64,000 nt of DNA, taken from the NCBI RefSeq assembly GCF_004193775.1, contig NC_041008.1, forward strand, positions 14,279,731 through 14,343,730, written 5' to 3'. The notes under the pieces were generated by a model, which was not told where the DNA came from, did not search any database, and worked only from the letters and a program-made list of their open reading frames with translations. The stretch comes from Glycine soja (Eukaryota > Streptophyta > Magnoliopsida > Fabales > Fabaceae). Positions 33,161 through 45,400 of the stretch are shown piece after piece. The translations under genes and the position numbers were made by a program. Numbering within the stretch: position 1 is the stretch's first letter; each line of letters opens with the position of its first letter.

Positions 33161-33200
33161 TTATTTTATTTTTACCAAAGAAAATAGGTTTTACAAACTT

Positions 33201-33800
33201 CTTGGGACACAGGCTCCATTCAAACTATTTCAACCACAACTTCAATAAAACCACCAAGGGTATTACTTTGGACACCCAGCACCCTAGGTGAAAGGAATAA
33301 AATGTCCTTCATCCTATTAATATAAATAGGGCTACAGTAATTCCTTCGTGTTGCACTTCTTCGTGCTACAGTCATTCCGCCGCAATGCTTCTTCCTTCGT
33401 CTTGCGCTTCTTCTTCCTCGTGGTGGTCTCCTTCATTCTTCTTCTGTTTCTTTATTCTCCTTCACGCACGTCATGGTCTTCTTCATTCTCCTCGTGATCT
33501 CCTTCATTCTCCTGGTGGTTCGTGTTTCTTCCTCGTTGCGGTTCTTCTTCTTCTTTGTGGTTGTGGTTTTTCTTCTTCCTCTTGCAGTTCTTCTTCCTCC
33601 ACCTTCGGCGCGGCTGTGGTTTTTCTTCTTTCTTTCTTCTTCCTCCACTTCCCGCACTGTTGTGGTTCTTCTTCTTCCTCTCCAACAAAAAAATGGCATT
33701 TTTCTGGAAAAATCTCATACGGATGGTTCATACAAATTGGCAATCCATATGACCGATACGGATTGCTGATTCGTATGAGGGTTTTTTTTGTTGAATAATT
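33201..33800. other. Pyrimidine-rich intergenic stretch with TATA-like site
   Basis: atataaatag at about 33320-33329 is followed by 350 bp of (TTC)-rich DNA (33385-33690) open in several frames on both strands only because of its composition. A near-palindrome built around ctcatacgga and tccgtatgag-type arms lies at 33710-33775. I do not call a gene here. Confidence 0.4.
33710..33775. repeat. Imperfect palindrome
   Basis: Outer arms ctcatac / gtatgag and inner arms ggcaatcc / ggattgc pair around an atatgaccgatac centre. Confidence 0.5.
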
Positions 33801-34209
33801 TTATTCAATTTTTTTCCTTCTAAATTTGCTTTTTTTGAAATTTTTAATTTGTCAATTATTATTTAAATTGTTTCGTAGTGTAATGTTAGTAAAATTTTAT
33901 AATTTTTTCTGATTTATATGTTAAGTATTGATTTTATTTATAAAAAATATATTAGTTATTACTAAGATTAGATTAGATTGCTAAAATTAAGATTAGATTG
34001 GTGAAACAATTAATTTTTAATATTGTTATATTATATTTGTATAACTTTTTAAAAAAATCAAAACAAATATTTAAAAGATATTCAATTTGTTACTTATTCA
34101 AAATATTGAAATCATAATTAAAAATAATTTAAATTTGTTAGTTACAAAAAATATTTAACGAAAATTTGTAATAATTAAAATTTGTATAAAAATATTGAAA
34201 CATAATTTT

Positions 34210-34670
34210 GAATTGTACAATAAATTTGTTAGTTGTAAAAATTATGAAACCAAAATTTAAAATTTAAAATTTAAAATATGATAAGATTGATAGTTTAAGA
34301 TAATGATTGAAATCAAATTTAAAAATATATTTGATTTGGTAGTTATAAAAAATATCAAAACTAAAATTTAAAATTTAAAATATGATAAGATTGTTAGTTT
34401 AAGATAATGATTGAAATCAAATTTTAAAATATATTAAATTTGATAGTTATAAGAAATATGGAAACCAAAATTTAAAATATGATAAGATTGTTAGTTTAAG
34501 ATAATGATTGAAATTAAATTAAAAAATATATTTGACTTGGTAGTTATGAAAAATATTGAAACCAAAATTTAAAATTTAAAATATGACAAGACTGTTAGTT
34601 TAAGATAATGATTGAAATATTAAATTTGGTAGTCATAAAAAATATTGAAACCAAAATTTGAGATTTAAAT
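34210..34670. repeat. Tandem repeat, about 98-104 bp unit, 4-5 copies
   Basis: Each unit has a gttagtttaagataatgatt core followed by gaaatcaaat, a ttggtagttataaaaaat segment and aaccaaaatttaaaat. Cores recur at about 34281, 34384, 34482 and 34585. Confidence 0.85.
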
Positions 34671-34679
34671 TTTTTTTAT

Positions 34680-36290
34680 TAATCCGTATGTTTTACTTTT
34701 TTAAAAATTATTTTTTTTAGAAATTTTTTATTCATTTAATTTATTTATAAAATTTGATAATTAAACAAATTTTATATTTAATTGAATGTTGTATTTAGAT
34801 GTTTATTATAATGATTAAAAATTAAATAAATATGACTTGAATGATGTATTTAGATGTTTTATAGAAATTGATAATTAAATAAATTTAATATTTTTTTACA
34901 TATATAAATACTTATTAAACCTATGATTTTTATTTATAATTTATATATGAAAATAAACTAATTATTAAATAAAAAATAATCATCACAAAATTTATTATGT
35001 AATTCCTGTTGGACAAGTGTCATCTTTTTTGGAGATTTTTTTTCATCCCAACTTTCCTTTTCTTTCTTTTCAGTTTTGAATATTTTTTTTACATTTTCTC
35101 TTATAATTTTCATTTTTACTTTTTTTATTTTTCCTTCTTTTTACGTTTGCTTATATTTTTTTATTTTTTTATTTTTGTCTTTTTTAAAATATTATAATGT
35201 TTTCTATTTTTATGTTTTCTCTTTGTTTCTTTTATGTTTGTTTGTTTCTTTCTTTTATTTTACATTTTCTGTTTCTTCATAACTTATAGACTACTGTAAT
35301 AACTATACTAAGACTTTCTGAATTTAATATTAATTTTATTTATTTATATTAATGATACATAAATTTATTTATTTATAATCATATTATAAATATAAATATT
35401 TATATTATGATGTCAAAAAAATTATATCAAAAATTAATTTAAATTTAACTAGTTAATATATTTCTTACAAACTAAAATTTTGCTCTATGTTTAATAATTT
35501 TATAAACGAAAATTTTAATGATTAACATATATATAATAATGTTAAGTTTTTTATATGAATATATAATAACTATATTATAATTTATTTATTTAATATGTTT
35601 TCATTACTAAATATGTTCAAATTAATTCATCAAAAATATAATAAATTAATTAAATTTATTTATGATAAAAATCACAAATATTATTTACGAACAAAAATTC
35701 TACTCATGTCAGATGAAATTATTATAGATGATAAAAAAATTTCTCTAAATATTTAATACAACTATATATCCAAGACTCAACCATATCTATTTTTACTTTG
35801 CAATCCTATAGAATCATCATATTTATATAATAGTATTATTTTCTCACATAAACAAATATATTAAATTTATCAAATATTTTTTTGCAAATATTTTTAAATT
35901 ACTTCATCAATAATACCATCAATTGAATTAGTTTTTTCGTTATGACAAATACCACAAGTATGATTCACAAGAGACAATGTAGGACCATTAAGAACGAAAA
36001 ATACATTTCTCTAAATATTTAATACAACTTTATATATAAGACTCAATAATACTTTTTGTTTACTTTTAAATCCTATAAAATTATTTTACTTGGAAATCAT
36101 ATAAAATAATTTTAAATAAATTTATCAATAAATCTTGTGCTCAAAAAAATTATTTTATGAGGTTAAAATTTTTATACTAAATAAGAATTTAAATCAAATT
36201 AGTTAATATATTTATTACAAGACAATATTTTGAATGCTTAAATTTCACATATGAATATTTTATTGATTAATATTTATATAATAATGTGAA

Positions 36291-36322
<32 letters not shown>

Positions 36323-36900
36323 TGAAATTTATTTATAAATATATTTTATTACCAAATAGTTTTAAATTACTTCTTAAATAATATTATAAAGTTAGTTAGT
36401 TTTACTTGTTTTTGTTAATATAGACCACAAGTATGATTTATGAAAGATAATCATACTTAAATCAACTAGGACCATGACTTACAACAAATCTCTTTCTTCT
36501 ATATTTAATATAATTATTTGCCAAAGGTTCAACAATATTTTCCTTTTTTTACTTTTAAATCTTATAAAAAAAATTACTTAGAAATCATATAAAAGAATTT
36601 TATATAATTTCATAAATAAATATTTTTTGAATAATTTTTTTTTGAGAATGAAATTTTTACACTAAAAAATAAAATAAAAACTAATTAATTAAGATATTTA
36701 TTAAAAAAAATATTTTGACTGTGTTTAATAATTTCATATATGAAAATTTTGGGGAATGTAGACTATGTAATTTTTCCTTTTATCTTGAGAGACAGATTTT
36801 GGCTTGTGTGGATGACCAATTTGCGTAAATTTTTTTTTGGCAAGTGTATCATATTTGGTGTAAATATATTTGGTATGAAAATTGTACAATGTAAAAGTGT
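34680..36900. repeat. Very AT-rich DNA with diverged long direct repeats
   Basis: A segment around aaatatttaatacaacttta, with aagactcaa and tttttactttnaaatccta after it, recurs near 35745, 36010 and 36490, each time after a gaccatgacttacaac- or gaccattaagaac-like stretch. Also (TA)n at 36295-36321. No gene seen. Confidence 0.45.
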
Positions 36901-37440
36901 TTTACACAACTATTCCAGTTTTTTTTACTTACAGTAATCAATCACTAAGCAAAAATACATGTTCATTTAATATGTTAGTCACATATTCATATAGCATATC
37001 CTTAAATATTAAATACATTACAAAATTGTACAACACATGGTATGTATGGAAAATCTGATTTAATGCATGAAGACATCATGTGCAGTTGTCACTATAGCAT
37101 TTCAACATATAATAAATCTTATAAACGTTACAAAATTCTTTCAACATTGGACACTACAACTGCAACAAAAAAATTGGACAATACATGTTCATAAATAAAT
37201 AACACTAAAATATTATCACCCCTTATACAAATACACAATGCCATAGCCTAATTCTCGATTTCTCCTAATACAAAATCTATTACGTTAGATTTAGTACATG
37301 CTCACATTATGGAATTCCCTACTTAGTTCAACACGCGCACAACACATAAAAATAATGCCAAACACAGTCCTACAACACAAAGCAGAATCGATCTTTTTCT
37401 TCTCTCAACATCAAGTTTCTTTTGTAATTTATGATTTTCT
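36901..37440. other. AT-rich intergenic DNA
   Basis: Nothing recognisable. Confidence 0.35.
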
Positions 37441-37454
37441 TTTGATTTAATTAC

Positions 37455-37705
37455 TCATTTAATCTCTATACTTTCTAAACTTATCCCTCAATCCCTATAA
37501 TTAATAAATGAATTTTTTAGTCTTTAAAATTTATATTTTAATTCTCAAAAGGTCTATAGTTAAAAAAATTTAACTAATAAAATTAAAAAAAATTAACAGT
37601 GGAACTTTTGGGAATTAAAATATAAACTTTAGAAACTAAAAAATTCATTTATTAAACTTCAAAAATTAAAAAATTCACTTAAAGATTAAAAGGGATATGT
37701 TTGTA
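37455..37705. mobile_element. MITE-like inverted repeat
   Basis: Arms at 37501-37545 (ttaataaatgaattttttag, continuing to aattc) and 37612-37655 are inverted copies with a few mismatches, and weaker pairing extends outward. Confidence 0.55.
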
Positions 37706-38276
37706 CTAAATGGTTAATTAAATATTTTCTTTTCTTGCCTCTTCTAGTTGCTTCTCAGTCTCATCCCAACATTTCTCTTCTACATCCGTCTTTACATCTT
37801 CATCTATCCATTTAAAAAACTTGCACGAGTTGGGGTTCTACAAAACTAAAGAAAGAATTTTGGTTATTTGATATACAAAATTCACAAACAAAAAACAAAC
37901 ATATTGGTCATGCAAATAAAAAAAAAATGTAAACATTTCAATTAGGACTTCTCCAAAAGCTTCTCCCATGGTTTGCTTCACTATCGAGGTGTAAATCGAA
38001 GCTCTCTCCACACAAAAAGTACCTTCATCTTCTCCTTAACGAAAACAAAACCATTGTGGCAAAGGCCCTCAATACTCTACGAACATCAAGAGTTGAAAAC
38101 ATCATGATTGGAAATCGTGAAGCACGACTAGACCCCTTGTGTGATGAACATTGACCTTCCTTGCTCTCTCTCTCTATGTCATGCCTAGGTGAATCCCCTT
38201 TTTTGAATTAATTAGGATTTTAACAAAAGGATGCTTACATAGTAAAACACGTGTCCATTAAACCTAGTCATGGATA

Positions 38277-38575
38277 TACACCTGGCATATGCTGAATTGT
38301 ACACCTTTAGCCATATAGGCAAGGTTTTGTATTGCCTTTTAGGATGAGGATTAAAAGTGTCTATTTCTAAATTACAGAAATTTAAAAAAAAATCATTTTT
38401 TAATTTGAGAAATCAAAATCAAACCCACCGAACCAAAATTACATTTAAGCTAGCAGTTAAATTATTAAGAAATAAACACTTTTAATCCTTATCATAAAAG
38501 ACAATACACTTTCAATCATTTTTTAATTACATTTGTACACGTGGCATATGCTGAATTATTACCTTTAGCAATAAT
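38277..38575. repeat. Direct repeat flanking a MITE
   Basis: cctggcatatgctgaatt and acctttagc segments near 38280-38312 recur near 38538-38570, with the MITE at 38331-38507 between them. Confidence 0.55.
38331..38507. mobile_element. MITE, 177 bp with 40-bp TIRs
   Basis: The left arm 38331-38370 begins GTATTGCCTTTTAGGATGAG; the right arm 38468-38507 is its complement with four differences (36 of 40 match). Target duplication is not clear. Confidence 0.7.
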
Positions 38576-38599
38576 ACCTAACAGTTAATAATTCAACAA

Positions 38600-39578
38600 T
38601 AAAAAAGGTATTTAACAATTAACCTTTACATTATACTAAGAAATTGTATAAAATACTGTAGAGTCCACTCAGTTCCGAGAAACAACTATGCATACCAACA
38701 TGCCTGTCCGTTTGAAGGGAAACGAAGGAATAAGAGGTCCATATTTTTTTTTTCCCCTTTGCATAATCAGGATCTCTTTTACTAACTTTAATTGTTCACT
38801 TTTGTTTGCATTTAAAAAAAAAAGTTAAAACTTCAAAGTATGCAAAACATATATATGCTTGAGCTAGTTTAATTTTGAATAAACTGTTTCCTATGAATAC
38901 ACAAGGACAAGGAATTAAATGTCTGAGAACAACATAGCCACACAACACAATTCAATACCATTCATGTGGTAAAGTAAAAAGAGACACCACGAGTCTTCTA
39001 GTGCGGATTTCCAATACCCTATAATGTATTTTGTACGTACAAAAATCTCCTGAAACAGCTCTCTATAAGGTATCCTTAAACAAAAGCTTTCACTATAAAT
39101 GGACTCTACAATTCTGCCGCTTGTTACCACAGTGTCATAAGCTGGAACGAGCAGACCAATGATACAAATTGTTCAATCAATGCCCAAACTTGAATAAGGT
39201 TCAATTCCACCCTGACAAACATAAAAGAAAGAAGAAGAAAAAAAAGAAAAGTTTGCAAGATAAATCTAGTTTTGGCACCACTCTATCCCATACAAAACAA
39301 GCACAAGTTCTAGCTTAACTGAAATTTTGTTTTATCAACAGAGCAAAGGGCAACATACGACTCTATGAAAAGAAATCAAATCTAACCACTAAACACACAA
39401 TTATCAATACAATTTAGTGATGAACAGGAAGAGACAATTCTATATAACAACGAATTTTTTTATTATTTTGTTTGAAAAATAGATGAATATATTTATTTAC
39501 GCCAGCATGCATGTGCAAGAGTATTGAGGGTGGTCTCATTTTCTCTATCATGAATGAGACTAACAAACTAAAATTATT
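38600..39578 (-). other. 3' flank of the PRPP synthetase gene
   Basis: No other gene is seen. The proximal part is presumably 3' UTR; no clear poly(A) signal could be chosen. Confidence 0.35.
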
Positions 39579-42433
39579 TTACAGAAATATGCTACTCACT
39601 GAGCAATCATCATGAACACGCCAAACAGTCTCGCCCAAAAGGTTTGCCACCGACAGGACAGTTAATTGGGGGAAATAGTTCTGTTCTGTCACTGGAATTG
39701 TATTAGTTATGATAACTTCTTGGAACAAACCGCTTGACAATCTCTCAATAGCAGGAGGACTGCAAAGGCAAGAATAAGCACAAGCTATGAGTAAAATACC
39801 TTGCATCAAAACACATAATCGTGCATTTGTAGATAACCAACACTCCGATACATACTTAATATATCCATCAATGTCACTGGAAAATAAGAGAACAAACGTT
39901 GGAAATCTTATCTATCTTCATAAATACAAAATCCTTATTTGGGGTCAGATATGTAGAGACCAGAAAAGAAAGGAACAAAGTAAATAAGAAACAAAGAACT
40001 TGAGTTCTGTACCAAAACAGCTTGTGTCAACTGATATATGCCAAAATAATGAACAAATAACTCAAATCTAAACATCAAGAAGAATCTGTGATAATTGGCC
40101 CTAGTAGCAGATTCACCACAAAATGTCACCATAATAGTGTTTTGCTATAAACCACAAGTAGAAATAACTGAATTATAATTATATAGCAGCCATTATACCT
40201 GAAAACAGCATGTGTAGTGCATGCATAGACTTCTCTTGCCCCTTCTTGATGCAACAGAGCTGCACCTTTGGCAATAGTCCCTATAAGACAATGTCAAATT
40301 TTATTGAGAGGACCATGGATAAGACTTTGCTAGTCATACATGCTGAAGTAGGACAAAGAATTGAAATAAGCAAACAAAACACTTAGAAGTGAACACTGTC
40401 CCTTGTGGCATAAAATTTTTAGCTAAAACAATTACAATGAAGGAATAGACTGGTGGTATACTGCCAAGGAACTAACTCTTTTTGAAGTTTAACCAGTTAG
40501 GTACAGAACCAGCGGCAGTAATGACTTTTAATCTGTAACATGCCCGCTCAAGCAAAAGCCCATAGTGCTCAACTTTGGACAAAGTACAGGCTCAGAATAA
40601 TTGTGTAATCATTTAACTAAATGTGAAGATAGGAGTAAGAATCAAACTCTTGATATATGTATAAAAAAAAATGTATTGGTGCCAAGTCAAGGAATGACAA
40701 ATAAAAAGAGGATGTCACAACAGCAAATACAACTGAATTTGGATTCTCTCATTCTAACTCCAACCATGGTAATGTCATTTGAGAAGAGAGGTAGCATAGG
40801 TTCAACATTCCTGAGTAGGATTTCACTGTTGTGTCATCTCTCTCCTAAATTGACAAGTTTAAGTTAGAATCCCCCAGCAAAAAAATGTTAGAATATAAAA
40901 ATTCAAGCACTCAATGATTTCAGTTATCTACCATTCTCTACGAGCATTTGTTTATACCGATAAGGACTCAAAAATAGTTTGCAGTCTAGCAGGCCAAACA
41001 TACTATCTCCGTTCCTTTTTATCCATCTTGGAAGAAAAGTTATGTTCATATATGTCTATCCTTCAAAAAGTTCAAAACAACATTAATATCTTTCCAACCA
41101 TACCCTTGTCTTCACCTAATTCTTAAATGAGAGAAACAATAGTAGCGGGAATGTTAAGAGTTTAATTAATAAAGAGATAAAGAATATATTAGGAAGTTAA
41201 AAATAATTTTAATGTAAACAAGAATATCAATTACATTTCTTAATTTGTGTACAACTACTTCAAGAGACAGTAAATAGGAAATATATCACGTAAAGCATAT
41301 TTATTGATTAACTGATTGAAAACCAAGAGCAAAAAGACCTCCAACTTTACTACTCAAAGTTAAAATCATCTTCGCTGAAGCTAAAATAAAGACTCTTGCT
41401 AACCTATAATGATACAGTTTGTTAGTTTCTCAACAACATGAATTATCACTTTGGATATAATATGGCAGAAGTTTACAACGTACCATTTACCAAGAAAAAA
41501 AAAATCCATTTTACTTGAAAGAATGTACTGATAATGAGAGAGGAAGGAAAAAGCAAATGCAGAAGTCTTGAGGGACTAATCTAAGTGATTATATGGTCAG
41601 AGACGAACTATCATTATCATACTAGCACATCAAGAGTTTTACACAAACTTACCAGCAGTATCAATCATGTCATCAACCATAACTGCTACCTTTCCCCTTA
41701 CATCACCAATCAAATTCATCACCTGCAAGATGAGATTCACCCAATCACAAAGCCTATAAGGTGCTTTAATTTAGAACTATTAAGATATGATTTATCATCG
41801 GTTTTAAGGGAACAACATTGGTCAGTGGTCACCCCTCAGAGGTCTTAAGCATTGTTTTAAAACACAAGCTGCTGGTATGGATCTTACTGCAGAACCATTA
41901 TGATAGTCAGACTGGATTGAACTGCCCCAAACTGCTCAAGGTAGGACAAACCAGTGAACCAGACTTGACTCTGGTTAATGAAAACCAACTGCCTACAAAT
42001 TGGTATGTGCGTATAAAACTTCCATGCAGAGGTTACTGAAACACAGACGCATGTGAAACCCATGAGAGGAGTTAATCTTAGTCGGACAAACATGCATAGA
42101 TGATTAACATTATTCTAGTTAAATCTAATGTTAACCATCCATTTTAAATATATGGCTAAGATGTACTCCTCTCACTCTCATCTGATACACGTCATATATA
42201 TAGAGAGAGAGAGACTCTAGTGAGAACACCTTGATAATGTGAGAAATGAAAACTGTAAAGCTAGACCATATAATTACATGGATGATCAAGTTAAAAGCAA
42301 AATGCACATATCGTTTTAAGTGGTCATATGACCACTAACTAATTTATAATCTTGATCACTCATGTATGGTTGTATGGTCTAGATTTAATATTCTCATTTC
42401 TCAAAATATCCAAATGCTCTCACAGGAGTTTCT

Positions 42434-42471
<38 letters not shown>

Positions 42472-45400
42472 TCAACTTGCTAATTGACCGCACCTTTAAT
42501 CTGTTTGCAGAATGCAGATAACCCATGGTTTCAGATTTGGGCATTTGGCAACTAACCCACACAACTACTGTGATCTTAATTCTGGCAGTGAAGTAACTCA
42601 AGTTTTTAAGATATGGAAAATACCCCATATGGGTTAAATTTTATTCAATTAACCACATAAATTATCTGAAACTACAGGGAGAAATTTTTCTTTTATTGAA
42701 TGTCTAAGAGGGTTAATTGTCAGAAATCAGAATTGAAATGACAAGGACAAATGGTCAAAATGGAAGTGGGCAATTTGCAAATTAACATATATTTGTTATA
42801 AATCTACTATAATTTTTCAAACAAAATTTAATTATAATCAGTTATTACTATATCCTCTTATTTTAAATATGGATATAGTATCAGAAAATAGTACACTATC
42901 ATCAACTTAATAGCTAGGTTATATCAAGTTAAGTAATATTCAACCAGTATTTTTTTTTTGTCCAAAAGTAAAAAAGAATTATACTTAAAACTTTTTAACC
43001 AAATACATGAGAATTTATTCAATAACATTTAAATTGCATTATTGCTAAATTTACTCATCCTAGTAGGATAAGGCTCTGTTATTACTGCCATTGTTTAATC
43101 TGTTCGTGTGATTTGACAAAGTATGACAACAAATCATGGATATTTTTCCATAGAATTCATGGAGAAATTGAAAATGTTTGGGATTCAAATGAAGGGATAT
43201 CTACACTACCCAAATTGAATCAGCTACAGTAAAAAGCATTTTGTTGGTTCATTGATTGGGTCTTGATACAAGGACTTTCAAATTTCCAATAATTGAGAAT
43301 ACAAATCAAGAAATTGAATTTCAATTATTTGTGGAAACATATCAATTGGTAGAACCCTTCATAATTGAAAAAGATGCCACATATGAATTGCTTACATATT
43401 CCACTGATACATGAATTTTTAAAACAATGGTACAATTCTAAACAACTAGAGTTATATATGTTTGGGTGGGTGGGTGAAAGAACAGAATTAATTTAATAAC
43501 TATGATGTCATTTAGTTCAACCATTGGTCTAGTTGATTATATATTGCCCAGGCCTGATTTTAATTTGTTGGTCTTAACAGATGTGACAATTTGATATAAT
43601 CTGAAAAATAACAAAGGTACCACTTTTTTTGCAAATGGGAAAATAAACTTACCACCAAGAGTCTTATTTGTATATTTCATTCTACCAAGAGTCTTATTTC
43701 ATACTAAATTCTAAAATATTTGTATATCATAAAAATTCTAAATTATCTAAATTTTGTATGTTTCATACTACTAAGAGTCTTATTTTGAGCAATTGAATCT
43801 GAACCATTATAATTTAGACATCTAAACTCAAACATATGAAGAATCATACCTCAGCAACATTATGCCCATGGCGCCTTTTATCAACAATAGCTAAAGGAGC
43901 ATCAGATAATTTTTTAGCAAAAGCACGTGCTCTGGCAACACCACCAACATCTGGTGAGACAACTACCAAATCATCTGAACAAATAGTCTTGCTGGCAAGG
44001 TAATCAAGTATAACAGACTGACAGTGGCACAAAAGAACATATAAATAACCAATGAACCAAATTACATTGACAGTTTTAAGGTAAGAACTTCTGGCCAATT
44101 CATAAATAACAAAATTCTGTACAAAGTGAATATATCATTAGCACTAGCAGATCTCAACTACTTTTGTAGAAAATAACAAGTACCAATTGGAATACTATAT
44201 TATATATTTTCCTATAACACAGGAGTACTGGAAATCCTCTAAGAACATCAATTTGATAACCCCAACTATTAACAAATCCACCTTCTCAAGAACCATACAA
44301 GCTTAGACTTCATACATCTTGCAGTTAAACATTCTATTTTCTTAGACAAACTAAACAGCAGCACAGGCCAGATACTTCTCATTATTGACACTAATCACAA
44401 TCATTGTTACAATTAGGCATTAGCCATAAGATTAACATTTGTTTAATCTAACCCACCCCGGAACAACATTTGATATAATAAAATTACAAGAAGGGTCTCC
44501 ATCGCAAAATTTATGTAGCTCAACAGCAAATAACCAATCAAAAAGGTACTAAATGGGCAGCTCAAAGGTCTATTAATAAGAGAATGAAGTAATGCAAAAC
44601 ATTAGAGTCCACGAGTGACTGAACCAGGAAAAAAAAAACAATAGAAGATTTTAGCAAATCTAAACAATACTAGATTTGAAGTTTCTTTACAACAGAAATT
44701 GGAAATTTAAATAATTATATACCTACTAACAGTAAAATTGGCATGTCACTAGAAGGTTGTCACTTCATTTCAATTCAAACTAGAGATGCATCAATACAAT
44801 AAATTAACAAATTATTGGAGTAACTATCAATTACAAATATACAACATATCCAAGGCATGTTTGTTTGTTTGAGTTTAATAGATTAAATGTTTTTTTTCTT
44901 CCATGCTATTATATTGTAATGACAATATGGCATAATCATCTGTTACCTGTCCATACACATGATCAACTGGAATATCAAAATAGCCCATGGACTGCCCAGA
45001 ATGGAGGTCACAAGCAAGTACACGATTTGCACCTGCTTCTGTAATTAAATTTGCGACAAGCTTGGCAGCAATGGATTCACGTCCTTGAGTCTGCAACAGT
45101 AGATGAAGATAATGATTAAACTTACTGAATTTGGATGTTGGATTTTTTTAAGTTAATCATGAACCTTAGTTGTGACAACTTTTTTATAGCACTATACAAG
45201 TAATGCTAAGGTAACATATTTAGAGCTAACAATTTTATAAATTCAGCTGTTGTACTTTATACAAGTAATGCTAAGGTAACATTTTTAGAGCTAACAATTT
45301 TATAATTTCAGCTTTTGTACTTTTGCAGTTACAAATAGAATGTGGTTGTTCTAGTAACTTAAATAACATCATTACAACCAGTGTTGTCAAATGGCGGTTA

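Larger units (their letters stand above)
31039..33195 (+). mobile_element. Solo LTR (2157 bp), target duplication AACTT, next to the ABCC stop codon
   Basis: It starts TGTGACACCCTCTACC and ends GGTTTTACA, flanked by AACTT at 31034-31038 and 33196-33200. No gag or pol is inside, so it is a solo LTR of an unrelated (probably Ty3) family. It begins 40 nt after the ABCC stop codon, within what would be the 3' UTR. It contains a nested TIR element (31219-31793) and a (TA)n tract near its right end. Orientation is assumed from the TG end; no purine tract is left to confirm it. Confidence 0.82.

Noticed and set aside
33385..33798. Long overlapping open frames on both strands (Ser/Leu/Phe-rich or Arg/Glu-rich)
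   Set aside because: They are produced by TTC/GAA-rich low-complexity DNA, open in several frames at once, with no domain.
35009..35282. Phe/Tyr-rich open frames
   Set aside because: T-rich composition only; no start context or splice structure.
41818..42093. Short ORFs in a PRS intron
   Set aside because: Intronic, no domain, flanking splice sites belong to PRS.
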